DNA of 64,000 nt from Isoetes taiwanensis (GCA_021234155.1 JAJEKV010000010.1:24195335-24259334); one strand, 5' to 3'; positions 10,345 to 22,377 are shown, numbered from the stretch's first letter. Made by a program: numbers and translations. Notes: generated from the sequence alone by a model not told the origin.

Positions 10345-11837
10345 TTTATTATAATAGTGGAGTCTCCAAACTAAACATATTTGTAAATTATGCACTTGAA
10401 CAATTATATTAAATTTGAGAATACACCGTTTCATTGTGTCTAATAATAAACCAACTGCCTGTACAATAACCTCTCCAACTTGTTTGCTCATGAGAAACTT
10501 TTGTAGCTTGTTTCAAAGCAATAAATGTGTCAATGTTTTATCTGATTGTGAACACAACAGTAGCTTTCACATTCTAATAGAGTTAAAAAATTAAAAGCCA
10601 CGCAAATATTGGTTGAATTCCTGCCAAACAATGTGTGAACAATGAAATAAAAGAAATGAATAACAATATTAAGAGATCTCAAAAATGGTGAAACACACAA
10701 ATCTTACCTTCAGCATGACAATAGCATCGATCTAGGTCTCCACCATAGGTCCACCATAGGTGCCTGAATGTTCTTCAATTTCATACCACCATCCGTGCGG
10801 TGGCAAATGTAAGAATCGAGAACTTAAGGTTTTACCAAAGCACTTGCAAAGTAATTGTGTGCAATAGCTTGCCATATGAAAGCTTGCTTTTTTGCGCCTG
10901 CATACTTTGACCACCTAAATTTCCTCAAATATGTTTCAGAGCTTGCTCTTGTGTTGCACAACCTGCAAAAGCTTCCGCTTCCTAACCTGGTTTGTTGCCG
11001 ACTGCCATTTGCAGAAGACGATTTGCCACTTGAAGAGCTTGAATCCCTGGCGTTGTGCATTTGATTAGGAGAATCATGGTGTGCATTTGATCAGGAGAAG
11101 CATAGGCAGTCTGTGCTACAGCACCTGATGATGATAGCAGAAGAGCGAAGTCAAGTCCCAGTTACTTAAACAAACAAACTTTTCTGCGCTCCCATCCAGT
11201 AGCAGGGGTTGTTAATATTTTAAGGATGCAGGCAGTGGTAAGCCAGCAATAGGTCCCTCCTGTCTATTTCACAAATGAAAACAGCAATTAAAGATGTGAA
11301 AAACATTGATGGCAAAAACATGGATTCAGAGAAAATACAGATGAGCCAGAAACTAAGGTGGATCTTATGAGCTCGTTGGAATCAGATGCACGATTCATAT
11401 CTGATGCTTCCATCTCACACCATACGGCATTTCATTTTTTAATCTGCCTAAAACTTCACACCAATCAATTCTTCAAACACAGGATCAAATTACACTAGAT
11501 ACGCTTCTATAGACAATCCAAGAAAAAGTAAGATGAAGATGGATATTATGCTCCAAAGAAACATGTGCTGAGGTAATCCGGGCTTCCCTAAGCAACGATT
11601 CCTTAAAGAAATAACTATGAAGGTAGCTCAAGGCAAGTAAATTTTGCATTACTGAACTGAATATCTAGCACCAGAATCGTGTGGCCTTGTTTCAAAACGA
11701 GACATAACAGAGCTTTCCTCTCAAGGAAAAGCAAACTGAACCATCTCTGACCCGATCATGCGAAGAAATGGGATCGAGCATGTCCGTTGCCTACAACATC
11801 ATCCATAGATTTGCTCATGCATTTAGCTTGCCAAACA
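10345..11837. other. Helitron G interior, no identified gene
   Basis: No recognisable gene. A minus-strand stretch around 10740-11060 has exon-like composition (frames of 78 and 60 codons with Ser-rich and Trp-containing peptides), perhaps a captured gene piece. I do not recognise it. Confidence 0.4.
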
Positions 11838-11999
11838 TTAGACATCGGCCCCTTTCTTCTTCAATACCTTGCCTTTGCCTTTTTTTTCATTTGCCCCCAC
11901 GAGAGCCTTGTTGCAACCCCAGGCATTCCAAAGCCTCTGCAGACTGACCTCGCTGCTCGCCTCATCGTGCTCATAATCCTCGCGAACTGTGGAAGCCAT
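11838..11999 (-). CDS. possible captured first exon, 53 codons
   Basis: The ATG at 11999 follows a 5'-leader-like segment with gggtttcactttaggg-type words, common in plant 5' UTRs. The peptide starts MASTVREDYEHDEASSEVSL and ends Lys-rich. A GGCAAG|GTATTG donor-like site lies within it, so the true exon may end before the Lys-rich tail. I do not recognise the protein. Its setting inside a Helitron fits a captured first exon. Confidence 0.35.
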   Translation of the reverse strand: MASTVREDYEHDEASSEVSLQRLWNAWGCNKALVGANEKKGKGKVLKKKGADV

Positions 12000-14900
12000 A
12001 GTGAGGAGGAAACTGTACGAAATGGTCTCTGTATTCTCTAAATCCCCCTCTCCACGAACCCTAAAGTGAACCCTAAAGTTGAAAGCCTCGTTGCTTGCAT
12101 GTCCTTCATAAAATTAAATTAATTAAGTTTATAAGGAACAAAAACATGCAAGGCAAAACCATTGCAAAACCATAGATAAAATGCCATTCAAATATGAGAA
12201 TCCAGTGTGCACTCTAGATATACTAATTAGTATGCCTCGTGCAATACGCCCATGAAATCATATAAAAACCATGCCAAAAAACGTATAAAATCACAAAAAA
12301 AACCCCCTGTTATAATGCTACATATTTTTGTTCCCAATGATACCATGACCCGAGAGCGCGCATGACGAAAATAACACTGGAGGGCTTCGCATACATTATT
12401 ATTCTAGTACGCTCTACGCAAGTTATTCATTATTTTCATCTTTAGGCGTTAAGGTGTGTAGTTAATAAGTATGATATGATAGAGAAATAAGAAAAACATG
12501 CATACACGAAACTTAAAACCTTGTAGTTATTCTCCACCTATCCCTCTCAAACCAAAATTATATTGTGAAATAGAGATAAAATTTGAGGATATCTCTTTGG
12601 TCAAATATGCTTCCGGCTACATATGTATTATCATGAGCGCAATACAGATACATGTTTGGAATATTAATCCAGCAAAAAGAAGGCAGCGTAGCTTTAAAGC
12701 ATTCTCTTATAGGGTCATATATGAAAAAAATGATATATTTTACCATATGTATAATATGTATATGTAATAACTTTTGAGATTAAATTGCCACAATGAAAAA
12801 TGCTTGTGAGATAATTATCGCCAAAATATACAAAGGTTTGAAGGTTCATACTATGCATTAAATATTTTCAAGTTTAACGTATTTGCAATATTTTGCATAT
12901 TTTAAAGGTTTTAAACCTTTGATGGGTCGCAATAGCAATTGTCAATATGTTGGCATCAAAATCTGAGATGCATCTAACAATGGAACTAACTTGTCTTGAT
13001 GTTTTGATATCTTACACACTACATAATTCATGCAGAGGCAAGGGCATGGTTTGCACTATTAGGTTCTGAAGTTAAATTCAAGGTGCATAATTATGTTAGG
13101 CCCATGATTTAAGATATACTTTTATCAGCAATGGTATAACCCAAGGTTCATGAAAGCAGTGATGGAAACTGTTGCAGAGATTGCAGAAGTGTTGCAGAGA
13201 TTGCAGAAGCTGCAAATAACTTGTAGCTTTTCTCCGTTATGCTTTTTTCCAATTGCTCTGCTATGGAGCAGCTTGATCGAGGTCGAAGCATTTGTACGTT
13301 GAACCACTGCAACGAAACCAGTAATCATCAGTGCTCATAATATCAGTAAGCGCTCTTAAAATACAAATGCCAAACGCAATAATACAAAATAAGCTTAAGA
13401 GCCACCAAAATGCCTCAAATCAATTTGCTTGATCTGCTTATAAAGTGGCAAAGCATTTCCTATGGATATACTAAGTGCTTCAAATGCCAACTGCTCGGGA
13501 ACTGGTGTTGGAGCTTTGCTGCAACAACAAAACAACAATGCAGTTGGAAATATAAGGCTTTGTAAGCATATTCATAAAATATCATTCTTTACAAACACAC
13601 AGACAAAGTGGGTACAACTAATTCCTGGGAATGATCCAAAGGCCACAATAGAAGTACATGTAATAAAAGGTAATTTAGAAATAGTTCATTGAATTGACTA
13701 AACTGTCTTTGCACAGTCTACCTTAGTTCAGAATCTGGGACCACAGTTTTATGGCTGAAGACTTGACACAATAAAGAAGAGCACAAACAAATTAAGAGAA
13801 AACGCCTAGGGATTACTTACATAAAAACTCAATGTTCTTTTTGGAGTAGGTTTACTGAGGAGTTGTTGTAGCCATCTCTTTACCTGGTACCAAATGTAGG
13901 AGTTGTTGTAGCCACCCACCCAGAATTCCAAGATCTGTATAACAAATAATATTAGAGACAAAGTTGAAGCAAGCAATGTCCTTCCTTCTGCTGCAAGCTC
14001 ACATCCTTTCTTACTGCTGCAAGTATCACGATGGCCAGAAATAAATGCACAAAACGAAATGCACAAAATACCTCTAAAACACTTACCTGAAGATTTGAGA
14101 GTTTTAATAGTAGCCATCACCAAGGAATGAAAGAGCAAGGAATATTATCTGAATGACATTTAAAAGCTAAAACGAAAAATGATCATGAAAGTTACCTTGA
14201 CAAATACTGTTGGAATGGGATGCATTGTTCAATGGCGAGATCTTCAACAGCTGTGACAGTGTTTCAGATCAGGGTTTATCAGGACAAAAGCTACCAGTTT
14301 TTGCCCAAAAGCTGCCACCTTCAAAGAAAAACCTCATGTAAGAGCCACCATAATACACATTTATGAATAAGCATAAAATCTACAGAGAAAGAAGTTACAA
14401 ACCATCAGCTTGAAATCAGCTTCACTTAAAGCTATCAAGAAGCATCAAAATATGAATTAACTCCAAAACCCTGAATCTAAGAAAGATTGTTGTTGCCGCT
14501 GTCCAAATGCAGATGTGCAATATTGATTATTGTCCAAGCAAGATGCTTGCAAGCAAGAAAACATGAATCTGCTATGACTTGCAGAGAAATTCCAAAAATA
14601 GGCAAAGCAACTTTGAAGAGATTGCATATAAAATATATTTGCCAGACGAAGTTGCTGGAGCTGTTGCACGACTAACCTGCTTCCAACATTTTTTTGAGCG
14701 AAGGAAGAAAATATGGAAGGAAGCCGAAGTTTAAGCGTTTACTATGAAGGAACACGTTTAAAGGAACAATCAGGTTCTGCAAGATTGACCTTTACCGGCT
14801 GCAAATCCATTGGCTTGACAAAATCCGAACTCTGCCGTCCTCTGCTTGCCGACCTTTGCTTGCATCTATGCTTGCCGCTGCCAATGCTTGCCGCTGCCAA

Positions 14901-15706
14901 GAAAATGTAACTAAGAAAACCTTGCTTGCTTGCTTGCTAGCTCTGGAACCCTAAATAAATCTGGCATTGGTGCAGCTGTAGTACATGACTTTACAAAAAT
15001 GATCTGCTGCTCCTGCTCAGACTAACAAAAAGGCCAAGTGTCACAGAGCTCTTACATTGATCAGATCAAAAAAAAAAAAAGAGGAGCTCAAAAATTACCT
15101 CAGCTCCAAAATCATTGCGTTCTAAAGGCCAGCTCCGAGGTCTCCGTTATGCTCCCAGCTCTTCCCAAAATCGAGGACGTCCGAAAATGACCTGCTCCAA
15201 AATATCAAAAGCTCCAAGTTCATAGGGCTCATATACGGATACTATCAAAGACGAATCCTAAGAAAATTGCTTAAACTTTTACCTTGAACTTGAAGCTACA
15301 CTTGACAGAACTTGCTCTTCTAAGATATTCCTACTAAAATCCACCGCTTGAAGTGGAGGGGGAATGCCAAAATCAGCGGAGCTTCAGCCTGGTATCTGGG
15401 CGGTAACAATGAACGCTAAATCTGAAAGCAATGCCATGCCATGCACTGGTCGAAATGATGGAAGCCAGAGGAATCCGACTAATTAGCCGGTCATGAAACG
15501 CCTAAACATAAAAAACCGTAAATGAAAGGGCTCTTTAAAAAAAAACGTATGTGGAGCCTTAACCAAAATTGCCTTAACCTAAACCCTTGCCCTAAAAATT
15601 TCACGTGCCGGATTGGATTCCAAAATTTCGCTTTTTCGCCAGATTTCGATGTCCACCGGCGGCCGGAAAAAGGAGGACACACCCCCCAACACAATTTAAG
15701 TAAGTA
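12000..15706. other. Helitron G interior, unassigned
   Basis: AT-rich DNA with no gene I can name. It holds the second copy of a coding-like repeat (12326-12385), a small internal repeat at 13171-13212 (gttgcagagattgcagaag units) and several short frames without motifs. The last 200 bases before 15708 look like a plant 5' leader on the minus strand. Confidence 0.4.
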
Positions 15707-15708
15707 GA

Positions 15709-17469
15709 TAGGAAAGAAAACATTCACCTGTTCTTATTTTGGCCAGCACAATTATCAAGTTGCAAGAGAAACCTTTTGGGTAGATCTTGAGGTCTAGCAC
15801 GTGAAGTTGAAGCTCCAACATGTTCATTAGACCCATGCTTCCTAAACCTTGCCTTGCTGAACTTTTCAATATTGTTAGGGTTTCCATCTAACAATGCTCT
15901 ATGTAGTGCCTGGCTAGCTGTAGGGTCCTGGAGGTGACCATTGTATCCATTTTCATAGTTTCTCAAACACCTCATGATACTCCCAATATGAAAATCTGGA
16001 CCATCACTCCACAACTCCAAACTAAAATGGCCATAGTAGGTTTGAGTCTGCCCATGCAAGATTGCCCCAGTCATTGAGATCTGTAAAGGGTATGATCTTC
16101 CACATGACTTTGGTATGTACTTGAATTGTGGAAGACAAGTCTTTTGCTGGTCCATCTTGTCATGTATAATACATAAATAGTTATTGGGTTCCAATGTAGA
16201 TAAAGTCCTCCACATCCAATAACATGATCTACATGCTAGTTGGTCAGTCATATGGTCCTTCATATGCTCCCTTATCCTAGCCCTTTGACTAGGTTGCACA
16301 GTCTTATCAAGAGTCTCCTTCAACTTAGCACATAAATTGCACTTTGCAAAGTTGTTTGAAGTTGCTATGGTGACATGATTGAAATGCTTCTTCCATAACC
16401 TACTAAAGCTAGGTTGGGATATTGGAAGAATTCCCAATTCTCGAAGTAGGGAATTCACTTCTTCCAAAATACTCTTTTGAGTACAATGTGATGGCAACCT
16501 TTTCTCAACAACTGCTCTTCCCTTTTCATCCCTTCTGCTTTTGTGTGGCATAGACTCTGCATTGAAATCAATATATTTTTCAAATATCTCCCTGGCAGCC
16601 AAGGTTCTAGCTGTTGGTTTCAACAAACCATTAATCATGTTCCCCTCTGCCTGTTTTTTTTGCCAATTATGCCATGAAGAAGTTGGAATTGCATGGATGT
16701 TCTGCCATGCTTTTGCACATATCCATTTGCCTAGCAAAGGGTATCTTTTTCTGTTTGGGTTTCTTTCATCCTGAAGTGCATGCTCGAAGATTGTGTACAT
16801 GTAGGTCCTCCTCTCATCAACAGTGTACTCTTGAAAAGTGGCTCTTGCTTCCACCAATTGTTCTATTGTAAAGAATTGCATACAAGCACTTCAACAACAA
16901 TCTGAGCCCCTAACCTTCACCATTGTCTCACGTTTGGTGTCACTAATCAACTTGGCTCTTTTGCTAGGATAATGTCTGGCAACTGATACTTCTCCCCTTT
17001 TGCCTAGGTTTAGAGTTCCAACTGCCAATGGATCAATATCAAGACAATCATTGTCCCCAACAACCTCAGGCTCTGGAAAAATATAATCCTCCACAAATTG
17101 AACACTACTTATAGGCCATGCCATGATGCAAGGAACCTCCAATTGCTTGACACAACCAAAACATTCCTTGTCACCCAAACCTTTACCTTTCCAGTTGTCT
17201 TCCAACATCGAAATTGCAATACCAATATTGTCTTCCCCTAGCGTTTCATCATTAACAGCTTGACCAGGATCTGCTAGCACAATGACTCCTTGGCCTACTA
17301 TTTCCTTGTTGCACTTGTGCATGATTCTCACCTTCTTGTTCCTCCATTGCACCCTACTATAGAGGACTAATTGTTTTTCTTCAACATTCTTGCTAGGAGT
17401 TGGTTTTTCATTGATATTGCTCTTTTCAATATGTTGCACACCATCTTGAGTTGGAGAGGCACCATTGAC
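15709..17469 (-). pseudogene. DUF7869-type transposase, N-terminal half (element Y)
   Basis: One frame of 587 codons starting at a splice acceptor (TTGCCTAG at 17474-17470), so earlier exons are missing or lie beyond Helitron H. The first about 180 codons resemble the Tnp1/EnSpm-like domain (V.G.GV.VL...LG and CIMAWPISSVQF). After a TGA stop (16891-16893) comes the nuclease-like region: a CNLCAKL zinc-type motif, HDKMDQQKT (first conserved Asp) and LQLDNCAGQNKNR (second Asp) at the end. A second TGA (15724-15726) follows directly. The frame continues in phase at 7338 after Helitron G. DNA transposase function is inferred from these motifs; this copy is inactive. Confidence 0.85.
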
Positions 17470-17789
17470 CTAGGCAAATTGCACCCTTTTTAGTCAATGA
17501 GTAGGAAAAAATTATTACACCATAAGATAAAAAATGTACGTACATTTATGGAATATGTAGAGGTAAATCAAATTTTTTTAAAAGCAAGAAATTCCTTGGA
17601 AATAGGTTGAATATAATAATAACAACAGGTGTAAATGAAATCATTTAAAACAAGAATTTTCGTGGCAACAACAAGGAAATGACATTTATATAAATATATC
17701 CAAATTTTAATTATCGAAAATTTGGATATATGATTACGAAAAGACATATATAACTGATAGCGTGAGAATTTATTATCCATATAATAATA
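17470..17789. other. upstream/intron DNA of element Y
   Basis: AT-rich, no coding region. It lies upstream of the first visible transposase exon and ends at the Helitron H insertion point. Confidence 0.4.
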
Positions 17790-17928
17790 CTAGTAATGGT
17801 GCCCAGCGTTGCTGGGCAGAGGTTGGTAACCTGTAAATGATAATTTTGGCTAATGAATGCTTTTAGAGCACCTCATCTGGCTTTGCATACCAAGCTACAA
17901 CACCTTTTCCAATCATTGTATTTCATGG

Positions 17929-17956
17929 CTAGTTACGGTGCCCAGCGTTGCTGGGC
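17929..17956 (-). other. second Helitron 3' end (CTAG + hairpin)
   Basis: CTAG at 17929-17932 and hairpin at 17940-17956, identical in stem to the one at 17801. The outside base is G rather than A. It is either the 3' end of another nested element or a duplicated terminator. Confidence 0.7.
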
Positions 17957-18350
17957 TAACATCGAAAACCTAAGAATGACTAAGCCGCAATATAGCTTGT
18001 ATTATATTGGGAGCTACAAAGATCTTTGATTTGAACAAACTAATATAATACACGGGGTCATGTTTAACGTGATGGTTTTAATCTTTTGTCATTGTTCTTT
18101 TATTTGGATTCCCACTTCAGCTGGTTGCGTTGCCTCGAAGCCCTATAAGACGTAATGGCCATCCCAGATTGAATTACGTCGTACATTTATATTTCTACAT
18201 TTCTAGCATCTCTACGTTCAAAAACCCTTTTGTATAGGGCGCCTTGTGCCCCTTTGCGAGCCAAACCCAAAGGTATCACAGTGAAAGATCTTCTTTCCTT
18301 CGCAGACGTCAAAATATACATCCATCCTTCCTTCCTTCACCATTTTACAA

Positions 18351-18380
18351 ATTATAGTTAGGTGCCCAGCGTTGCTGGGA
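18351..18380 (-). other. third, degenerate Helitron 3' end
   Basis: Hairpin GCCCAGC-GTT-GCTGGGA at 18364-18380, with ATAG in place of CTAG just left of it. It is one of three terminators within 590 bp. Confidence 0.6.
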
Positions 18381-18557
18381 TCATGCGGGGACATGTAAAC
18401 GATGCTGGGCATCCTTTGGGTACTTGTAAATGTTCGGAACGTGTAAGTGTTGACATGCATTGCATGTTTATACCACTTGTTCTAAGGTGGGAGGGGGCAC
18501 CATTTGTGGGTTCATGGGAGGGAACACCCTTCTTGTTCATTTGATGTTGTGATGCTA

Positions 18558-20239
18558 TCTTTATATTATAATGTTTTAGCGTGTTGTATCAAGCCCTAAT
18601 TTAAATGGGTGAGATCATTTGAGTGCATCCAAATGTCGAGATTTATCGCACAGCTTCCCACCACCGTGAATGATCAAGCTTTAATCTCTTACGAGGAAAG
18701 GGGAAAAGAAAAGGGGGAAAAGGAAAAGGGAGAAGGAAGGGGGAATGTGAAGGGCAAAAAGGCAAGGGGAAAAGGGAACAAAGAGAAAGGGAAAAAAGGA
18801 AGGGAAAAAGGGCATGGGAAAAAGGGAATGAGAGAAAATGTGAGGAAAGGGAAAAAAGAAGGAAAAAACGGCATGAGAAAAGGGAATAGAAATGATAAAT
18901 GAAAAAGGAAGGGGGGACGAGAAGGGAAAAAGGCCATGGGAAAAAGGCAAAGAGGGAAAAGGTGGGGAAAGGAAGAAAAGAGAGGGGAAAAAGGGTAATT
19001 ATAGGAAACGCGTGGAGAGAAGAGGGCATGGGGAAAGGAAAAGGAAAAAGAAAAGGGGACGAGAAAAGGGGGAAAGGGAACTTGGGAAAAAAGGCATGAG
19101 AAAAAGGGGAAGAGAGAGAGGGAAAATGGGAAGGGGGAAACGACGCATGAAAAGGGGGAAGACAAAAAGGGTGAGGAAGGGGAAAAAGGAAGCAAAAAAA
19201 AGCATGAGAAAAGGGAGGGAAAAAAGGGCATGGTAAAAAGGAGAAGAGTGACAGGGTAAGAAAAGGGGAAAAGGGAAGGAAACAATGACATGGAAAATGA
19301 AAAAGGGAAAAAGAAAAGTAAAGGAAAAAAGTTATGGGAAAATGGAAGGGAAATGGGCACCGGGAAAGGGGAAGAGAAAAGGATGGAGCGAGGCAAAAAA
19401 GGGAAGGGAAATGGGCACCGGGAAAGGGGAAGAGAAAAGAATGGAGAGAGGCGAAAAAGGGAAGGGAAGAAGGGGGACATGAAAAGAATGAGGAAGGAAG
19501 GGAAAAAGGGGAATAGGAAAAGGACGGAGAGAAGGGTCTGAAAGATGGCATGGGAAAATAGAAAGACAAAGGCAAAAGAAAAGGAGAGGGGAGAAGGGTG
19601 AAATAGAATCTAGAAAAAAGGGGACAAGGAAAAGGAAAGAGAGAAATGGGAAAAGGGAAGAGGAAAGAGCACGAGGAAGAGGGAATCGGAAAAAGAGAAG
19701 GGGGAAAGGGCACGGAGAAAGGGGAAAGGGAAGCAGAAAAGAGAATGGGAAAAGGGAATCAAAAGAAAGGGGAAGGGAGAAAAGGGTGCGGAAAAGAGGA
19801 AAAGGGATGCATGGAAAAAGAGACGAGGAAGAATGTGTTGAAAAGGGCATGGGAAAGGGAAAAGTCAAAAGGAAATGAAGGGGGAAGTGGGGGAAGAAAG
19901 GAAAAAAGCGCACGCCAAAATAGGAGGAGGAAAAGGGTGGGGAAAGGAGGGAAAAGGGAAAGGAAAAAGGAATGTGAAAAAAGAAAAAAAGGGAAAGAAG
20001 AAAAGGAAATGTTTAAGAAAAACAAGAAAAAAAAAAAAGAAAATAGGGAAAAGAAGGAAAAGGAAGAAGAAAAAAGGGTGAAAGTGGGGTAGAGCAAATG
20101 GCAGAGGGAAAGAGAAATGGCGTCGATTACTTTAACATCGGAGTACTTTTGGGTTATTCATGCTCTCTTTTCTCATTATTATAGTGTATCATTTACAGGT
20201 TCTCAGCTTATACCCAGCAACGCTGGGCACTGTTCCTAG
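18558..20239 (+). mobile_element. Helitron B (polypurine type)
   Basis: 5' TCTTTATATTATAATG at 18558 after A. 3' CTAG at 20236-20239 before T, with hairpin ACCCAGC-AAC-GCTGGGC at 20212-20228. The leader (to about 18692) matches Helitron A's leader: caagccctaattt, gagatcat, gagtgcatcc, gagattta, and a ccaccaccatga/ccaccaccgtga block. No protein coding. It is nested in Helitron H. Confidence 0.88.
18693..20120 (+). repeat. polypurine minisatellite of Helitron B
   Basis: About 1.4 kb of A/G on the plus strand with the same GGCATG marker words as in Helitron A. It includes a near-exact local duplication around 19347-19460 (a gggcaccgggaaaggggaagagaaaa unit twice). Long reading frames on both strands are composition artefacts. 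Confidence 0.95.
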
Positions 20240-21911
20240 TGTAAATAGAATGTCTTAGCATAGTTGTGTACAATTGAGTAGTCTATCTTACTCCTTCTGT
20301 ATGCCCTTTTGCTTTCTTATTGCGAATTTGCACTATGGGTTTTTATCCAAGTTTGAATGTTTGGCACTGTCGTGGCATAAAAAGAATTTTGAATTTTATG
20401 AACAATTCTAACCAATCTTCTTGCTATAGTTTTAATGCAAAATTTTTAATATCGTCTATGTGTTGTCAGGAAATCAATCATGGATGCATAAAATGGATCC
20501 AAACAGTAGTATTCCATGAACAACACATTAACATAGAGACAAAACACAATTTTGAGACTCCTGACCTGTGCTTAATCTAGCAAAGAATGGATTGAGATTG
20601 AGAAAATTCAGAAGAAAAATTGTGTAACAGAGAATGAATTCACATTGAGAAAGATTAAGAGATAAAACTTCAAGAACCAACTGTGAGAAACTGGATGTGT
20701 GTCGAATACTCAAATTCTTCATGCCATTCTTGATCGATTGTTGGATCTACTCCAAGTAGCAATTTTTCAAGAAAATCAAAACAAATGGTTAAGCGTACTA
20801 ACTTCAGATTTCCCAAGCTTTCCTATGAGACCAATACCTTTCAAAAATGACCCTGCAGGTGCATCTGCATCTGTTTCTGCTGTCTCCTTGCTGGATGGCC
20901 GCTGTGGTAACAGCAACCGTGCAACTTCTGCTTCTTATACCACTGCAATCAATTTTCCCTTAACGAAAATAATCAAGGGTCTCTTATATTGATAGATAAT
21001 TTCAACAATGGAACCACAACTATAGACATGGCAGACTATTATTAAACCTCAAGAACGTATTAAATCTTGAAAAGCACAAACCTTTATTAAAAGAAATAGG
21101 AGCAGGCAGAAGAACGGGCAAGCATTGGAACCTTCGTTGTGGCTGGCAACATGGTAACAGCCACAAGAACTCCTTTTTAAAGACAGGCACCTTCAGGGCC
21201 CTGCACATACAACCACAAATCGTTCAAAAAACATAAAGGTTGAAGTTTAAAAATAATAAGTTTTCCAAGCTCTGATAAAAGTTTCTGTTAGAGTCGAAGT
21301 CCACACCTGCTGAGTGCCTAATACCCAGTTTGTTGATGCCGGATATCTTTGGCGGGGACTTCGCCTTCGGATGCAGACCGACGGCCAAGCGGGGAGCAAA
21401 GGAGGTCGACTCTCGATCGCAAAGACTCGTAAAAACGGAACAGAGATAAAAATCAAGCATGTAAATGTCGGATTCTGCAGCCGGAATCTCCTCCTAACAG
21501 CTCGACCCCTTTCTTCCCAACCCATCTCTTCATTCTCTTTTCTGCATATCCCGCCCATCTCCGACATCATTTGTCGCCCAAATATGTTGTCTCTTGCTTA
21601 GAAATCTTCTATCTGAACCAGCTTACATCCTTGGCTCTGCATATCCGGCTGCAAAGGTTCTTTAGGGCTAACGCCATCTTGTATCAGACAATGGTGAGTG
21701 GATCTAAGACAATGGTGAGTGGCCCGCTTCATGCAGCTATGGTGGTCTCTTTTAAGGAATCCGGCGGCCTTTTCCTAAGCCATCGCTAGAGTTAGAAAAG
21801 GGCAAAAGAAGCCGTGAGATATCTGAGCCATTCACTTTTTAGGTCAAATCTGGGCCGTCGAAAGTTTTAGGGTTTTATGCACGACATACACTAAAACTTT
21901 ATAATAAAGGA
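20240..21911. other. Helitron H interior, no identified gene
   Basis: No recognisable coding region. Segments near 20830-20960 and 21280-21600 are GC-richer and exon- or leader-like but match nothing I know. Confidence 0.4.
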
Positions 21912-22000
21912 TACCCTAGATGATATAGCTGGCGGGAATTTCGTACGCCTGGTATGTTATTTGAGGCAATCAATTATTCACGTTAATTTCTAATTAACCC

Positions 22001-22009
22001 TATATAAAT
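22001..22009 (+). promoter_or_regulatory. TATA box of the acidic ORF
   Basis: TATATAAAT lies 57 bases upstream of the ATG at 22066, a normal plant spacing once a short 5' UTR is allowed. Confidence 0.5.
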
Positions 22010-22065
22010 CCGGTTCACGCTCTCAAGACCTCCATTCTGTCCAAAAAAAAATTTTTCTGCCCGCC

Positions 22066-22377
22066 ATGAAGCGTTCAGCCTCAGCGCTCGAACTTTATGA
22101 AGAACCCGAGGTCTCCTAAAAGAGACGTCGGGTTGAAGAACCCCCTCAATCCCTCCCCCCAATAGATTTTCTTTCCCAATTCTCCTCTGATTCCAATTCA
22201 GAGGATGAAGAGGAGGAAGAGGAGGAGTTGGAGGAAGAGGAGGAGTTGTCCTCTCAAGAACACATGACCGCTCTGCTTCAGGGTTGGCTTGACCCTGAAA
22301 TAGAGAATGAAATCTCTGAAGAGTCGGAGGAGGAGCACAAGGCACCCAAAGATTTAACTATCATAGATAACCACTAG
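22066..22377 (+). pseudogene. acidic protein N-terminus with internal stop
   Basis: The ATG is in good context (ccgccATGa). The frame reads MKRSASALELYEEPEVS, then TAA (22117-22119), then KRRRVEEPP, a possible nuclear localisation signal. A Glu-rich stretch of about 25 residues and a hydrophobic LLQGWLDPEIE segment follow, ending at TAG 22375. Basic patch plus acidic tract suggests a nuclear protein, perhaps the start of a transposon or viral-type gene. I do not recognise the family. One nonsense codon makes this copy defective. Confidence 0.45.

Larger units (their letters stand above)
7339..15708 (-). mobile_element. Helitron G (non-autonomous, 8.4 kb, nested contents)
   Basis: Minus-strand orientation. 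The 3' end is CTAG at 7339-7342, preceded (in Helitron sense) by a hairpin at 7352-7368, GCCCGGC-AAC-GCCGGGC. The 5' end is TC at 15708-15707. The host flanks are A on the 5' side and T on the 3' side, as expected for insertion between A and T without target duplication. Taking it out joins CCTA to TCTTGC and restores the phase of the transposase frame, so both ends are fixed to the base. It has no Rep/helicase. It contains Helitron A, a foldback element and unidentified exon-like pieces. Confidence 0.9.
17790..21911 (-). mobile_element. Helitron H (minus), containing Helitron B
   Basis: The 3' end is CTAG at 17790-17793, with hairpin GCCCAGC-AAC-GCTGGGC (17801-17817, minus sense). A matching 5' end, TCCTTTATTATAAAGTTTTAG read on the minus strand from 21911, resembles the TCTTATATTATAATGTT end of A, B and E. 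It is followed by the same GTATGTC.TG..T.AAACCCTAA order seen in C. The flanks are A|...|T. Helitron B lies inside. The 1.7 kb right of B has no recognisable gene. Confidence 0.7.

Noticed and set aside
18643-20097. Long Lys/Glu/Gly and Phe/Pro/Ser frames on both strands
   Set aside because: Same composition artefact in the array of Helitron B.
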